Source: Candidatus Dojkabacteria bacterium
GTDB taxonomy: Bacteria > Patescibacteriota > Dojkabacteria > B142 > OLB20
NCBI GenBank assembly: GCA_020429395.1
Contig: JAGQLL010000016.1
Span: 1-40,609, forward strand
Length of the DNA: 40,609 nt
Direction of reading: 5' to 3'
Part shown: piece after piece, positions 26,210 to 32,480 of the stretch
Layout: each line of letters opens with the position of its first letter
How positions within the stretch are numbered: the stretch's first letter is position 1
Notes under the pieces: model-generated
The model's database searches: none
The model's input: the letters and a program-made list of their open reading frames with translations, nothing else
Told to the model about the DNA's origin: nothing
Made by a program: the position numbers and the translations under genes

Positions 26210-26923
26210 TTAAAAGTTAATAAAGTTATTTAAAATATATTCAGGAACTTCTGATAATACTGTTCCTGTAGAATCTTCCTCATCTAATTGTTTGATTTTG
26301 ATTACCTTGTCAATACCTGCCATCCTTGCTCCCTCAATGTCATTCTTTTCATCATTCCCAATAAATAGACATTCATTTTTTTTAATATGATATTTACTCA
26401 AAACAAGATCAAAAAATTTCGCATTTGGCTTTCTTACGCCAAAATCAACTGAAAAACCATAAAAATTGAAGTATTTTAAAATATCAAACTGAATCATGGC
26501 TGCGATTGAATACTGAGAATCTATTCCGAAAGGCGAGTTCGACAGTATTCCTAATTTATATGTTTTGCTTAGTTTTGATAGTACCTCATGTGTATTAGGG
26601 TCTAAATAAAGGGAATCAAAGTACTTTGAGGAAAAAATATGAATAATGTCTTTTGTGATTTTTTTATTTAAACCATAGATTTCAGAAAGACTAGAACCTA
26701 AATTATCTATATGAATCTCAATATCATTCTTATACTTTTTAATTCTGAGTTTATTAATTTCATTTTTAATATCTTTAAATTTAATTTGGCTCACACCTCT
26801 CTTATTCAGGTAGTCCAACACCTCATTAATACAATAATTAGATTCATTCTCTATATCTCCTGTAAGAGCTCTATCTCTAAAGTATAATAATGTCTCACCT
26901 AAATCAAAAATGATAGTTTTCAT
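26210..26923 (-). CDS. HAD-superfamily hydrolase
   Basis: 237 residues. Motif I is IIFDLGETLLY, where the second Asp of DxDxT is Gly, a variant common in uncharacterised HAD proteins. Motif II is the Ser in GILSNSP, motif III the Lys in GVRKPNAKFF, and motif IV FIGNDEKNDIEGARMAG. The helical cap between motifs I and II (about 20-100) marks a subfamily I protein. It would act on a phosphate ester, plausibly a nucleotide or sugar phosphate, but the loss of the acid/base Asp makes activity less certain. It overlaps the phosphoribosyltransferase-like gene by 4 bp. Confidence 0.88.
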   Translation of the reverse strand: MKTIIFDLGETLLYFRDRALTGDIENESNYCINEVLDYLNKRGVSQIKFKDIKNEINKLRIKKYKNDIEIHIDNLGSSLSEIYGLNKKITKDIIHIFSSKYFDSLYLDPNTHEVLSKLSKTYKLGILSNSPFGIDSQYSIAAMIQFDILKYFNFYGFSVDFGVRKPNAKFFDLVLSKYHIKKNECLFIGNDEKNDIEGARMAGIDKVIKIKQLDEEDSTGTVLSEVPEYILNNFINF

Positions 26924-27837
26924 AAATTTAGTGATTCTCTAATTAAATTAAAATACCAACCCTCTTTATTGAAATTTACATCCTTACTATTGAACAATTT
27001 ATTGTTAATTATGAAGTAGTCACTTAATCGAATACTAGACTCTGTCTTTGGAAAAAGAGCAACAGTCTTAGAGTCAGCAATGAAATCTTTTAGATATTTC
27101 AAAGTATTACCAGTATATGACCTGTCAATAATTATTGGCCTATCTATATCTTCCTTTGTTAGGTTTGAAATGAAATTTTTATCTAGTGGTGCTTTCCTGT
27201 ATTGTTCATATGGATCGTGTGAATGATGATATTCAGTTAAGCATAAATTTTTGTTTTTTGTGGTATTGTAAAAACCGCGGAGAAAAGGTATCCCTGAATG
27301 TGCGACAAAAATATAACTATTTCCAAGTTCAGCAACTTCGTTCCAGACAGATCCTTCACGTGCATAATTTCCTGAATAAAGTTTAAATTTATCTTCAAAA
27401 CCTTTTCTAGGTCCATACTTACTGTAATCTTTTTTAAATGTTTCGAGGATTGATGAATTTTTACATTCAACAACTTTCATTAGGTTAAGTTTTTGCTTTT
27501 GTTTCTTTATGCCTAATTCGCTTATTGCTTCGAATAGGATCTGATTTCTAATTGATCTAAGTATTGTTATATCATTTGAGACGAGGCGTATCTCAAATTC
27601 TGTGTGCTCAACTATTTCTACTGAAGCAAAATCAAATTCTTTTAGCAGTCGATTAATATTGGTTTGAATCCACACCCATATTTTAAAAATATCTTCTATA
27701 TCAACTCTGTCTAATTCTTGTGGTATGTCAGATATATCAATGATACTCAACTCTGGTAATCTATTCCCTTGAGAATCATAGAAACCAAATCTATTGTGTA
27801 CAGCACTCCATACTTTTTGAATCTGTTCTGACATCAT
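26920..27837 (-). CDS. Phosphoribosyltransferase-like protein
   Basis: 305 residues. The C-terminal half contains two loops of the PRTase fold: IFVAHSGIPFLRGFYN (177-191), like the pyrophosphate loop, and PIIIDRSYTGNTLKYLKDFI (234-253), like the PRPP-binding loop with the usual acidic pair reduced to D-R. The N-terminal 170 residues match nothing I know and may bind the base or a partner. If active, it would move a ribose-phosphate to or from a base. It overlaps the adenylate-kinase-like and HAD genes by 4 bp each, so the three are translated in strict order. Confidence 0.72.
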   Translation of the reverse strand: MMSEQIQKVWSAVHNRFGFYDSQGNRLPELSIIDISDIPQELDRVDIEDIFKIWVWIQTNINRLLKEFDFASVEIVEHTEFEIRLVSNDITILRSIRNQILFEAISELGIKKQKQKLNLMKVVECKNSSILETFKKDYSKYGPRKGFEDKFKLYSGNYAREGSVWNEVAELGNSYIFVAHSGIPFLRGFYNTTKNKNLCLTEYHHSHDPYEQYRKAPLDKNFISNLTKEDIDRPIIIDRSYTGNTLKYLKDFIADSKTVALFPKTESSIRLSDYFIINNKLFNSKDVNFNKEGWYFNLIRESLNL

Positions 27838-28481
27838 TTGTTATTAATAAAATCAACGGGTAGTTCTTCTCCAACTCGTTTTATTTCTATTATCCGACTT
27901 ACATCAACTGCTAACTCCATCGGTTCTCTTGACTCTGTATTTAAAGTAACCAGTCCTTCACCAGAATTATAATAATCCACTAATTCATTATTGGTGATTC
28001 TAAAACCATCAAGTAAATTCAGACCATTAAGTCCATCAGGTCTATTCTCAAGCTTATGCCTTTGTTCGATTCTTGTTACTAAAGTTTTATCGTCACAAAT
28101 TAAATGTATATTTAACATTCTGATATTTAAACCAAGCTCCCTAACCCTTGTGTCAAAATCTTTTGCTTGGCGAATTGTCTTTATCGATCCTGGAAGAATA
28201 AATGAACTAGATTTGTCTAAATTGAAGGTAAGTTCTCCAACAAGAATACTGGTCATTAAGTCATCTGGTAAATGTTCACCATTTCTATAATTGGTTTCGA
28301 AAGGTTTTAAGATTGAAGAGTAACGCTGAGAGTAAGGATTAGGAATATTTTCAGTAAAGCATGCTCTTAATATTTCGCCAGTTGAAATGACATGAAAATC
28401 AAACTCAGAAGCTAATTGATGGGCAAGTGTGGATTTTCCTACTCCAGGTAATCCAAATAAATTTATAATAATTGGTTGCAT
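27834..28481 (-). CDS. Adenylate kinase-like nucleotide kinase with altered substrate loop
   Basis: 215 residues, normal adenylate kinase length. The P-loop GLPGVGKST (10-18) and the ISTGEILR segment (33-39) match adenylate kinase. However, the NMP-binding FILDGFPRT is replaced by FILPGSIKT (94-102), which loses the Asp, Phe-Pro and Arg that contact the substrate phosphate. The R-x-DG end and the YYNSGEGL C-terminus are kept. It may therefore phosphorylate a different nucleotide or none. It is the first gene of the eight-gene operon, directly behind the palindromic promoter, and ends in a 4 bp overlap. Confidence 0.85.
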   Translation of the reverse strand: MQPIIINLFGLPGVGKSTLAHQLASEFDFHVISTGEILRACFTENIPNPYSQRYSSILKPFETNYRNGEHLPDDLMTSILVGELTFNLDKSSSFILPGSIKTIRQAKDFDTRVRELGLNIRMLNIHLICDDKTLVTRIEQRHKLENRPDGLNGLNLLDGFRITNNELVDYYNSGEGLVTLNTESREPMELAVDVSRIIEIKRVGEELPVDFINNK

Positions 28482-28493
28482 GGTTTATATTAA

Positions 28494-28517
28494 CTATGCA
28501 CACGTAAGTGTGCATAG
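28494..28517. promoter_or_regulatory. Perfect 10+10 bp palindrome, probable operator
   Basis: CTATGCACAC (28494-28503) and its exact reverse complement (28508-28517) are separated by 4 bases. The palindrome begins right after the -10 box of the minus-strand promoter and covers the expected transcription start, 13 bp before the first gene. A repressor bound here would block the operon. As RNA it would also make a 5' hairpin. The adjacent ribbon-helix-helix protein is the obvious candidate binder. Confidence 0.85.
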
Positions 28518-28546
28518 ATTATATTATACTGTCAGAATACAGTCAA
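28518..28546 (-). promoter_or_regulatory. Near-consensus promoter of the nucleotide operon
   Basis: On the minus strand, TTGACT (28546-28541) is followed by exactly 17 bases and TATAAT (28523-28518). A second overlapping TATAAT begins five bases earlier but would give a 12-base spacer, so the downstream one is preferred. This is the best sigma70-type promoter in the window. Such a strong promoter usually needs repression, which the adjoining palindrome would supply. Confidence 0.8.
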
Positions 28547-28566
28547 CACTAGGAGTATGCTATAAT
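28528..28566 (+). promoter_or_regulatory. Regulator promoter with a second inverted repeat
   Basis: TGCTATAAT (28558-28566) is a complete extended -10 box on the plus strand, 32 bp before the regulator ATG; no good -35 is seen. ACTGT-CAGAAT-ACAGT (28528-28543) is a 5+5 bp inverted repeat between the two divergent promoters and overlaps the other promoter's spacer. It could be a second site through which the regulator controls both directions. Confidence 0.5.
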
Positions 28567-28598
28567 TTGATATATAGAAAAGTTATTTGATTAATAGT

Positions 28599-29159
28599 AT
28601 GAAGGTATTTCTTTCAGCAATTATTGAAGATAAAAAAAGGGTGGGTATCTTTAACTCCTTAAAAGAAGAAATTAGCCAAAATCATAGCTTAGAAGCTAGA
28701 TCTAAAAAGCAATCTACCCAATCAGAATCAACAAAGTCAGGTATTACAAAGAAAGCAATAATCACCTCCGATTGTTGCATATTCGAAGTAACAACTCAGG
28801 ATATTGACTTAGGATATCAGATATACCTATCATTGCAAAAAAGTAAGCCAACTTTAGTCCTGATGGATAAAAAATTCGGAGATCCTTCAGATATATTCAT
28901 TGGATTTGACTCAAAATATCTTATCGCTAAAAATTATTCTAATAATCACGACTTGAGACTAATTGTCTCAAAATTTCTCAAAGAAAGTAATATAGAAAGT
29001 CGAGTTCGTTTTCACCTAGTGGTCGATAAGAGTCTAGATGATTATATTGAATGGGCAAGTACTGAATATAAGATAACTAAAACAGATGTTATAAAAAACT
29101 CACTACAAAATACCTTAGCAAACGACAGAAAGTATCGATTACTCAATGATAATAGCTAA
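28599..29159 (+). CDS. Deoxyribosyltransferase-like sensor fused to ribbon-helix-helix DNA-binding domain
   Basis: 186 residues from the ATG at 28599; an upstream TTG in frame is less likely. Residues 1-128 resemble nucleoside 2-deoxyribosyltransferase/DNPH1 proteins: MKVFLSAII start, CCIFEVTTQD (59-68), DLGYQIYLSLQKSKPTLVL (70-88). The catalytic Glu expected at the 'GxE' position is Gln (Q74), so it probably binds but does not cleave a nucleotide. Residues about 135-181 look like a ribbon-helix-helix domain (RVRFHLVVDKSL strand, then two helices). I infer a nucleotide-responsive repressor of the divergent operon through the palindrome at 28494-28517. Confidence 0.7.
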   Translation: MKVFLSAIIEDKKRVGIFNSLKEEISQNHSLEARSKKQSTQSESTKSGITKKAIITSDCCIFEVTTQDIDLGYQIYLSLQKSKPTLVLMDKKFGDPSDIFIGFDSKYLIAKNYSNNHDLRLIVSKFLKESNIESRVRFHLVVDKSLDDYIEWASTEYKITKTDVIKNSLQNTLANDRKYRLLNDNS

Positions 29160-29756
29160 ACACCCAGAGATACCGTTCACTCAATAAGATTAGTTAGATT
29201 AATCCAATTTCTTTATATTTGACCTGATTGGACTAATCGTACACCATCCTTCTCTATTTATTTTGTATTTTCTTCCTTTCTAATATCTCTATCTCATTTT
29301 ATTTCTTCTGGACGATCTAATCGATCAAAACTAAGTCCACTTAGCTCTTTGCTACTAAATAGTTATTGTTCCAAGGGCAAGCAAACCTTAATGAGTTGTA
29401 ATAGAATTTATTTTTTAATTATGAATTTTGTGTGTCCTCATATTCAACAGTCCTATTTTTAAAATGATACTATTTAATCCAATTAAAATTTGATTGTTTC
29501 TAATCTAATAAGATAAATAGAGAACTATTATTGCGAATATCCACAAACCAAATATAGGACATATTAATATAATATCAAAAATCATAATCACAACATAAAA
29601 GCTTAGAACCAAGCGACTATCGAATTTACACGATTCGAGCCCTTTTAGGCGGTTTTGGAGGATTATAGGGACTTCACGAATTATCGCAAGCCCTAGAACT
29701 AGAGGAGAAAGCGATATAAAGGCAGGGGGACGAGTCTTGTCAGAACATTGCAATTC
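29160..29756. other. Gene-free stretch between the regulator and tRNA-Ser
   Basis: 597 bases with no credible gene; the one longer frame here continues through the tRNA gene. Shortly after the regulator stop there is an inverted repeat, GATTAATCCAAT (29197-29208) with ATTGGACTAATC (29227-29238), 12 bp with one mismatch and an 18-base loop, possibly a terminator-like or processing hairpin though no T-run follows directly. The rest is AT-rich without other clear signals. It forms the inner right margin of the island. Confidence 0.6.
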
Positions 29757-29844
29757 TGGCGGAGAGGACAGGATTCGAACCTGCGGTCCCTTGCGGAACA
29801 CTGGTTTTCAAGACCAGCTCATTAGACCACTCTGACACCTCTCC
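29757..29844 (-). tRNA. tRNA-Ser (anticodon UGA), CCA encoded
   Basis: 88 bases on the minus strand. The acceptor stem is GGAGAGG/CCTCTCC (7 bp), the anticodon stem CTGGT/ACCAG encloses the loop CTTGAAA with anticodon TGA (UCA codons), the variable arm is long (TTCC-GCAA-GGGA) as in class II tRNAs, and the T arm carries GTTCGAAT. The discriminator is G and CCA is encoded (29759-29757). Its 3' end and its 5' half are duplicated elsewhere in the window, which points to use as an integration site. It appears intact and functional. Confidence 0.97.
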
Positions 29845-29904
29845 ATATTAAATTGTAACACTTTGGTTTTTCCCTCTCCGCTATGCTACGAGGGACTAAT
29901 TCGC

Positions 29905-29931
29905 GTAAGTTCGCCTAGTGGCTCACTAACC
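29905..29931. repeat. Border repeat copy C
   Basis: GTAAGTTCGC (29905-29914) and GCTCACTAACC (29921-29931) are identical to the two blocks of copy D at the opposite island edge, but with a 6-base spacer instead of 18. It directly precedes the duplicated tRNA-Ser 5' half, as copies B and D flank the tRNA 3'-end copy on the left. Confidence 0.55.
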
Positions 29932-29941
29932 GCTCATTGAG

Positions 29942-29977
29942 CAAGACCAGCTCATTAGACCACTCTGACACCTCTCC
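29942..29977 (-). pseudogene. Duplicated 5' half of tRNA-Ser
   Basis: 36 bases identical to 29809-29844: the 5' acceptor strand, D arm and anticodon 5' strand, ending inside the anticodon loop. Similarity continues past the 5' end (ATATTA against AATATTA), so upstream sequence was copied too. It is not a functional tRNA. A break in the anticodon loop is a common crossover position for tRNA-directed integrases. With the 3'-end copy at 5899-5915 it could be the other half of an original gene that the island split. Confidence 0.85.
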
Positions 29978-30030
29978 AATATTATTCTTTTTTTAAAGAT
30001 TCAAAGTCTACTCCAAAGTGACTCTGCTTG

Positions 30031-30067
30031 CCCTTCGAAACCCTGACTTGATCAGGGGGAAGAAGGG
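30031..30067. repeat. Nested double-stem palindrome
   Basis: CCCTTC (30031-30036) pairs with GAAGGG (30062-30067), and inside it CCCTGA (30041-30046) pairs with TCAGGG (30052-30057), with symmetrical 4-base internal loops and a 5-base tip. All 12 pairs are perfect. No T-run follows on either strand, so it is not a simple terminator; it looks like a small palindromic element of the REP type. Confidence 0.6.
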
Positions 30068-30219
30068 ACACTTCTCCATTTACCCCACAAAAGTGGGAAT
30101 CAATTTGGCAAGTATAATTATAACAGTGTTTTTCACATATAAACAATTAAGTAACATGTGATAAATTTGAATAAATATCGGAAAGGTTACTACATTGATT
30201 AAGTTTACTACAGATATTC

Positions 30220-32244
30220 CTATAAAAGATAAATCTGTTTCCTTAAGTATGCGTGTCTCAGTCTCATTATTAAATCACCAAGATTTGGATCAATAATACC
30301 CATCTTGCTAAGTCTTTCATCAATAATCCTCTCTATTACTCCCGGGTCATTTTGATCTGCGACCATTTGAGAACTTGTGCTCCAGTCTTTTCCAGGCATG
30401 TATTCGTGTTCTAGATACAATATCATTTCCTTTATATCTCTTTCACTCAGTAAATTCTCGAATTCACCCCAATTCCCCATTTTATTACTCATATAATATA
30501 GCAACTTGTCTTTTCCATTTTCTAGTTTATTAATTTCTATTCTAAGTGTTTCAACATTTCTCAAAGCATTTATTCCTTCAATAGCCCCAATTGCTGAAGG
30601 ATGTGTTGATTGGTAATCAAGCAATAGTCTCTGATTGACATAATTTGTAAGTGTCTCTAGATTATTCAATTTTGCTCCATTAAATTCTCCTAGAAGTGCA
30701 CTGTTCTGTTCTAAAAGCCTTTGATCTAAGTTTGTAGCATATTCAGTTTCTGGATCTATATCTAGTCCAACCACCTCATTCAACCACAGAAATACATCTG
30801 TATATCCATCAATTGTAGCTAGATTTGCAGCTTTATATATTATTTCCTGCATATCAACTGAATATTTATACAACTCCCTATCCGGAGTCATACTCCTACC
30901 TGTGTATTCAATTCTTGTGTTATTTGTTTTTCCTTTGGCAGGTTCTGGATCACCATTCCTATTGCTCTCTAAAATAAGTAGTAATTTCTCTAAACCAATA
31001 GAAACCCGAAGTCTTGCATCTCCGTGAGTGTTTGGCATTACTAACTCTTGGATTAGAGTTGCTAAGCCTGCACGATCTGGATGTATAGATTGTCCTTCCA
31101 GCATCCTACATACAATCGTATCTCTAAGATTCCTATCAGGTTCAAGCATATCAGCGGGAGAGGCAGTAAGCATAACTTGGTTTAGAACATGTCTTGCATC
31201 AGCAACTTTCTTTCCTTCAATAAGTACGTCCTGTCCGAAAGTATGCCCTCCACTATAAGTTAATCCGTCTACCAACGTTCTGAAATAGATCATCAAGTTA
31301 GCAGTACTCTTTAAAATATTTGGAGATACAAATCCAGTTTTTTTATCAGCTTCTACATTAATTGATACGTGTCCTGCGTTCATTAACCAATGACTTAAAT
31401 CCTTTACTTGATCTAACATTCCTTCTAATCCTCCTTCAAATCCATTTCCTTTAGCAATTCTATCCCAGTTTTCTTTTGTCTCTGCTGGAACAAGTTTTAA
31501 ATTTTCTTCCATCATAATGGCAAGTTGATGGGAAAGAAAATCTACATATACAGCATATTTTGAAGGATCTCCGATTTTCAACGATCTAATTTGTTGTATT
31601 CTAAGGTCTGGAGATGTACCTGCTAGGTTAACCAAGGCGTCTTTGTTTTCGGCTTCTACCATCACTTCCCTAAGAAGTTCATGCGTCGCTAGCATCAATT
31701 CTGCAGTATCAGAGACTGGTGGATCTATCCCTAGCTCTCTCTGACATGCCATTAATTCATAAATCCCGTTTACAACTATTCCAAGTACTTCATCATTAAA
31801 GTTTTCAACCTTGTTTTCTAAAGAAAGGTTAAACTCAATTTCCGGTCCTATTGTTTTAGTTTCTGGATCAAGATTATGTTTTATATTCCAATCAGCTAAT
31901 TCTTTTTCTTTGTCAGTAACCTCAGAGGCACTATCAGTTGGGTTCAACATAAGTACAGAGACCTCACTTTCTTGGAAAGCTTCTGGATCTTTTTGTACAT
32001 TTACTTCAACCACTTCACCGGAGGCATCTTTTTTGGTTACTCTCCTCCATTTTCTATCTGGGACTAGGACAGTATACTCAGTTCCTGCAAGTACACCTTC
32101 ACCTTCTCTAACTATTAATGACAATACAGCCGAACCGTTAAGATTGCCATCAAGGTCTCTACCAGGTGTGGTTTGTACGGTACCAAATTCTGAAAGTGTA
32201 TCTATAAGTTCTCTGTAAGTCATAAGATCACCTTCTTTTTTCAT
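30220..32244 (-). CDS. Large protein, possible glutamate-cysteine ligase-like fold
   Basis: About 674 residues. The frame is open from 32337, but a terminator hairpin lies inside that extension. The ATG at 32244 follows GGAG with a 5-base spacer; the ATG at 32223 after AAGGTGATC is also credible. Weak signs of the GCS/glutamine-synthetase catalytic fold are GPEIEFNLS near the N-terminal third, NAGHVSINVEADK, SGGHTFGQD and NNTRIEYTGRSMTPD, in the order of metal- and ATP-binding strands. The N-terminal 100 residues and the helical C-terminal 250 have no known match. It is soluble. No glutathione-pathway neighbour is present, so the substrate is open. Confidence 0.6.
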   Translation of the reverse strand: MKKEGDLMTYRELIDTLSEFGTVQTTPGRDLDGNLNGSAVLSLIVREGEGVLAGTEYTVLVPDRKWRRVTKKDASGEVVEVNVQKDPEAFQESEVSVLMLNPTDSASEVTDKEKELADWNIKHNLDPETKTIGPEIEFNLSLENKVENFNDEVLGIVVNGIYELMACQRELGIDPPVSDTAELMLATHELLREVMVEAENKDALVNLAGTSPDLRIQQIRSLKIGDPSKYAVYVDFLSHQLAIMMEENLKLVPAETKENWDRIAKGNGFEGGLEGMLDQVKDLSHWLMNAGHVSINVEADKKTGFVSPNILKSTANLMIYFRTLVDGLTYSGGHTFGQDVLIEGKKVADARHVLNQVMLTASPADMLEPDRNLRDTIVCRMLEGQSIHPDRAGLATLIQELVMPNTHGDARLRVSIGLEKLLLILESNRNGDPEPAKGKTNNTRIEYTGRSMTPDRELYKYSVDMQEIIYKAANLATIDGYTDVFLWLNEVVGLDIDPETEYATNLDQRLLEQNSALLGEFNGAKLNNLETLTNYVNQRLLLDYQSTHPSAIGAIEGINALRNVETLRIEINKLENGKDKLLYYMSNKMGNWGEFENLLSERDIKEMILYLEHEYMPGKDWSTSSQMVADQNDPGVIERIIDERLSKMGIIDPNLGDLIMRLRHAYLRKQIYLL

Positions 32245-32300
32245 TGTCTCTCCATTTAGTAGTGGAGTGGTTCCTTCTGTGCTCATTTGATTATAAAAAC

Positions 32301-32321
32301 AAAAAAACCGCCTTTCGGCGG
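32301..32321 (-). terminator. Intrinsic terminator upstream of the large gene
   Basis: On the minus strand, CCGCC-GAAA-GGCGG (32321-32308) is followed by seven T (32307-32301). It lies 160 bp after the aquaporin stop and 57 bp before the preferred start of the large gene. It would end the M20-aquaporin transcript, or act as an attenuator in the large gene's leader. Confidence 0.87.
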
Positions 32322-32480
32322 GATAAATAATTTTCATTCATATCATCCTACGCCGAATTAACGGTTGGTAAAGAGGATAATAATAAATGAACTGTTGTAA
32401 TACATTTTTTTAGTTTAATCAAAAACTTTTGGAATTCTAGCACGATATATCTAATCTGACAATAAAAGATTTTTCTTTTT

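Larger units (their letters stand above)
5899..29977. mobile_element. Putative ~24 kb genomic island bracketed by tRNA-Ser fragments
   Basis: The borders are proposed from the tRNA-Ser 3'-end copy at 5899-5915 and the intact tRNA plus 5'-half copy at 29757-29977. All fragments lie on the minus strand and in the order expected for one gene that was split. Inside lie a restriction system, terminase and recombinase genes and a nucleotide-chemistry operon; outside lie cell-wall, transport and tRNA-synthetase genes. The only recombinase seen is a large serine recombinase (18335-19651), whereas tRNA targeting is more typical of tyrosine recombinases. The integrating enzyme may therefore be different or lost. 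The exact ends are inference. Confidence 0.6.
29845..30219. other. Gene-free right border region
   Basis: 375 bases without a gene. It holds a CCCTC/GAGGG hairpin (29872-29894), repeat copy C (29905-29931), the duplicated tRNA-Ser 5' half (29942-29977), a nested double-stem (30031-30067) and a CCCAC-AAAA-GTGGG hairpin (30084-30097). The density of structured repeats is like that of the left border and unlike other gaps in the window. Confidence 0.65.

Noticed and set aside
29505-29801. 98-residue minus-strand frame over the gap and the tRNA
   Set aside because: Its start lies inside the intact tRNA-Ser gene and its N-terminus is the usual translation of a tRNA 3' half; no protein features.
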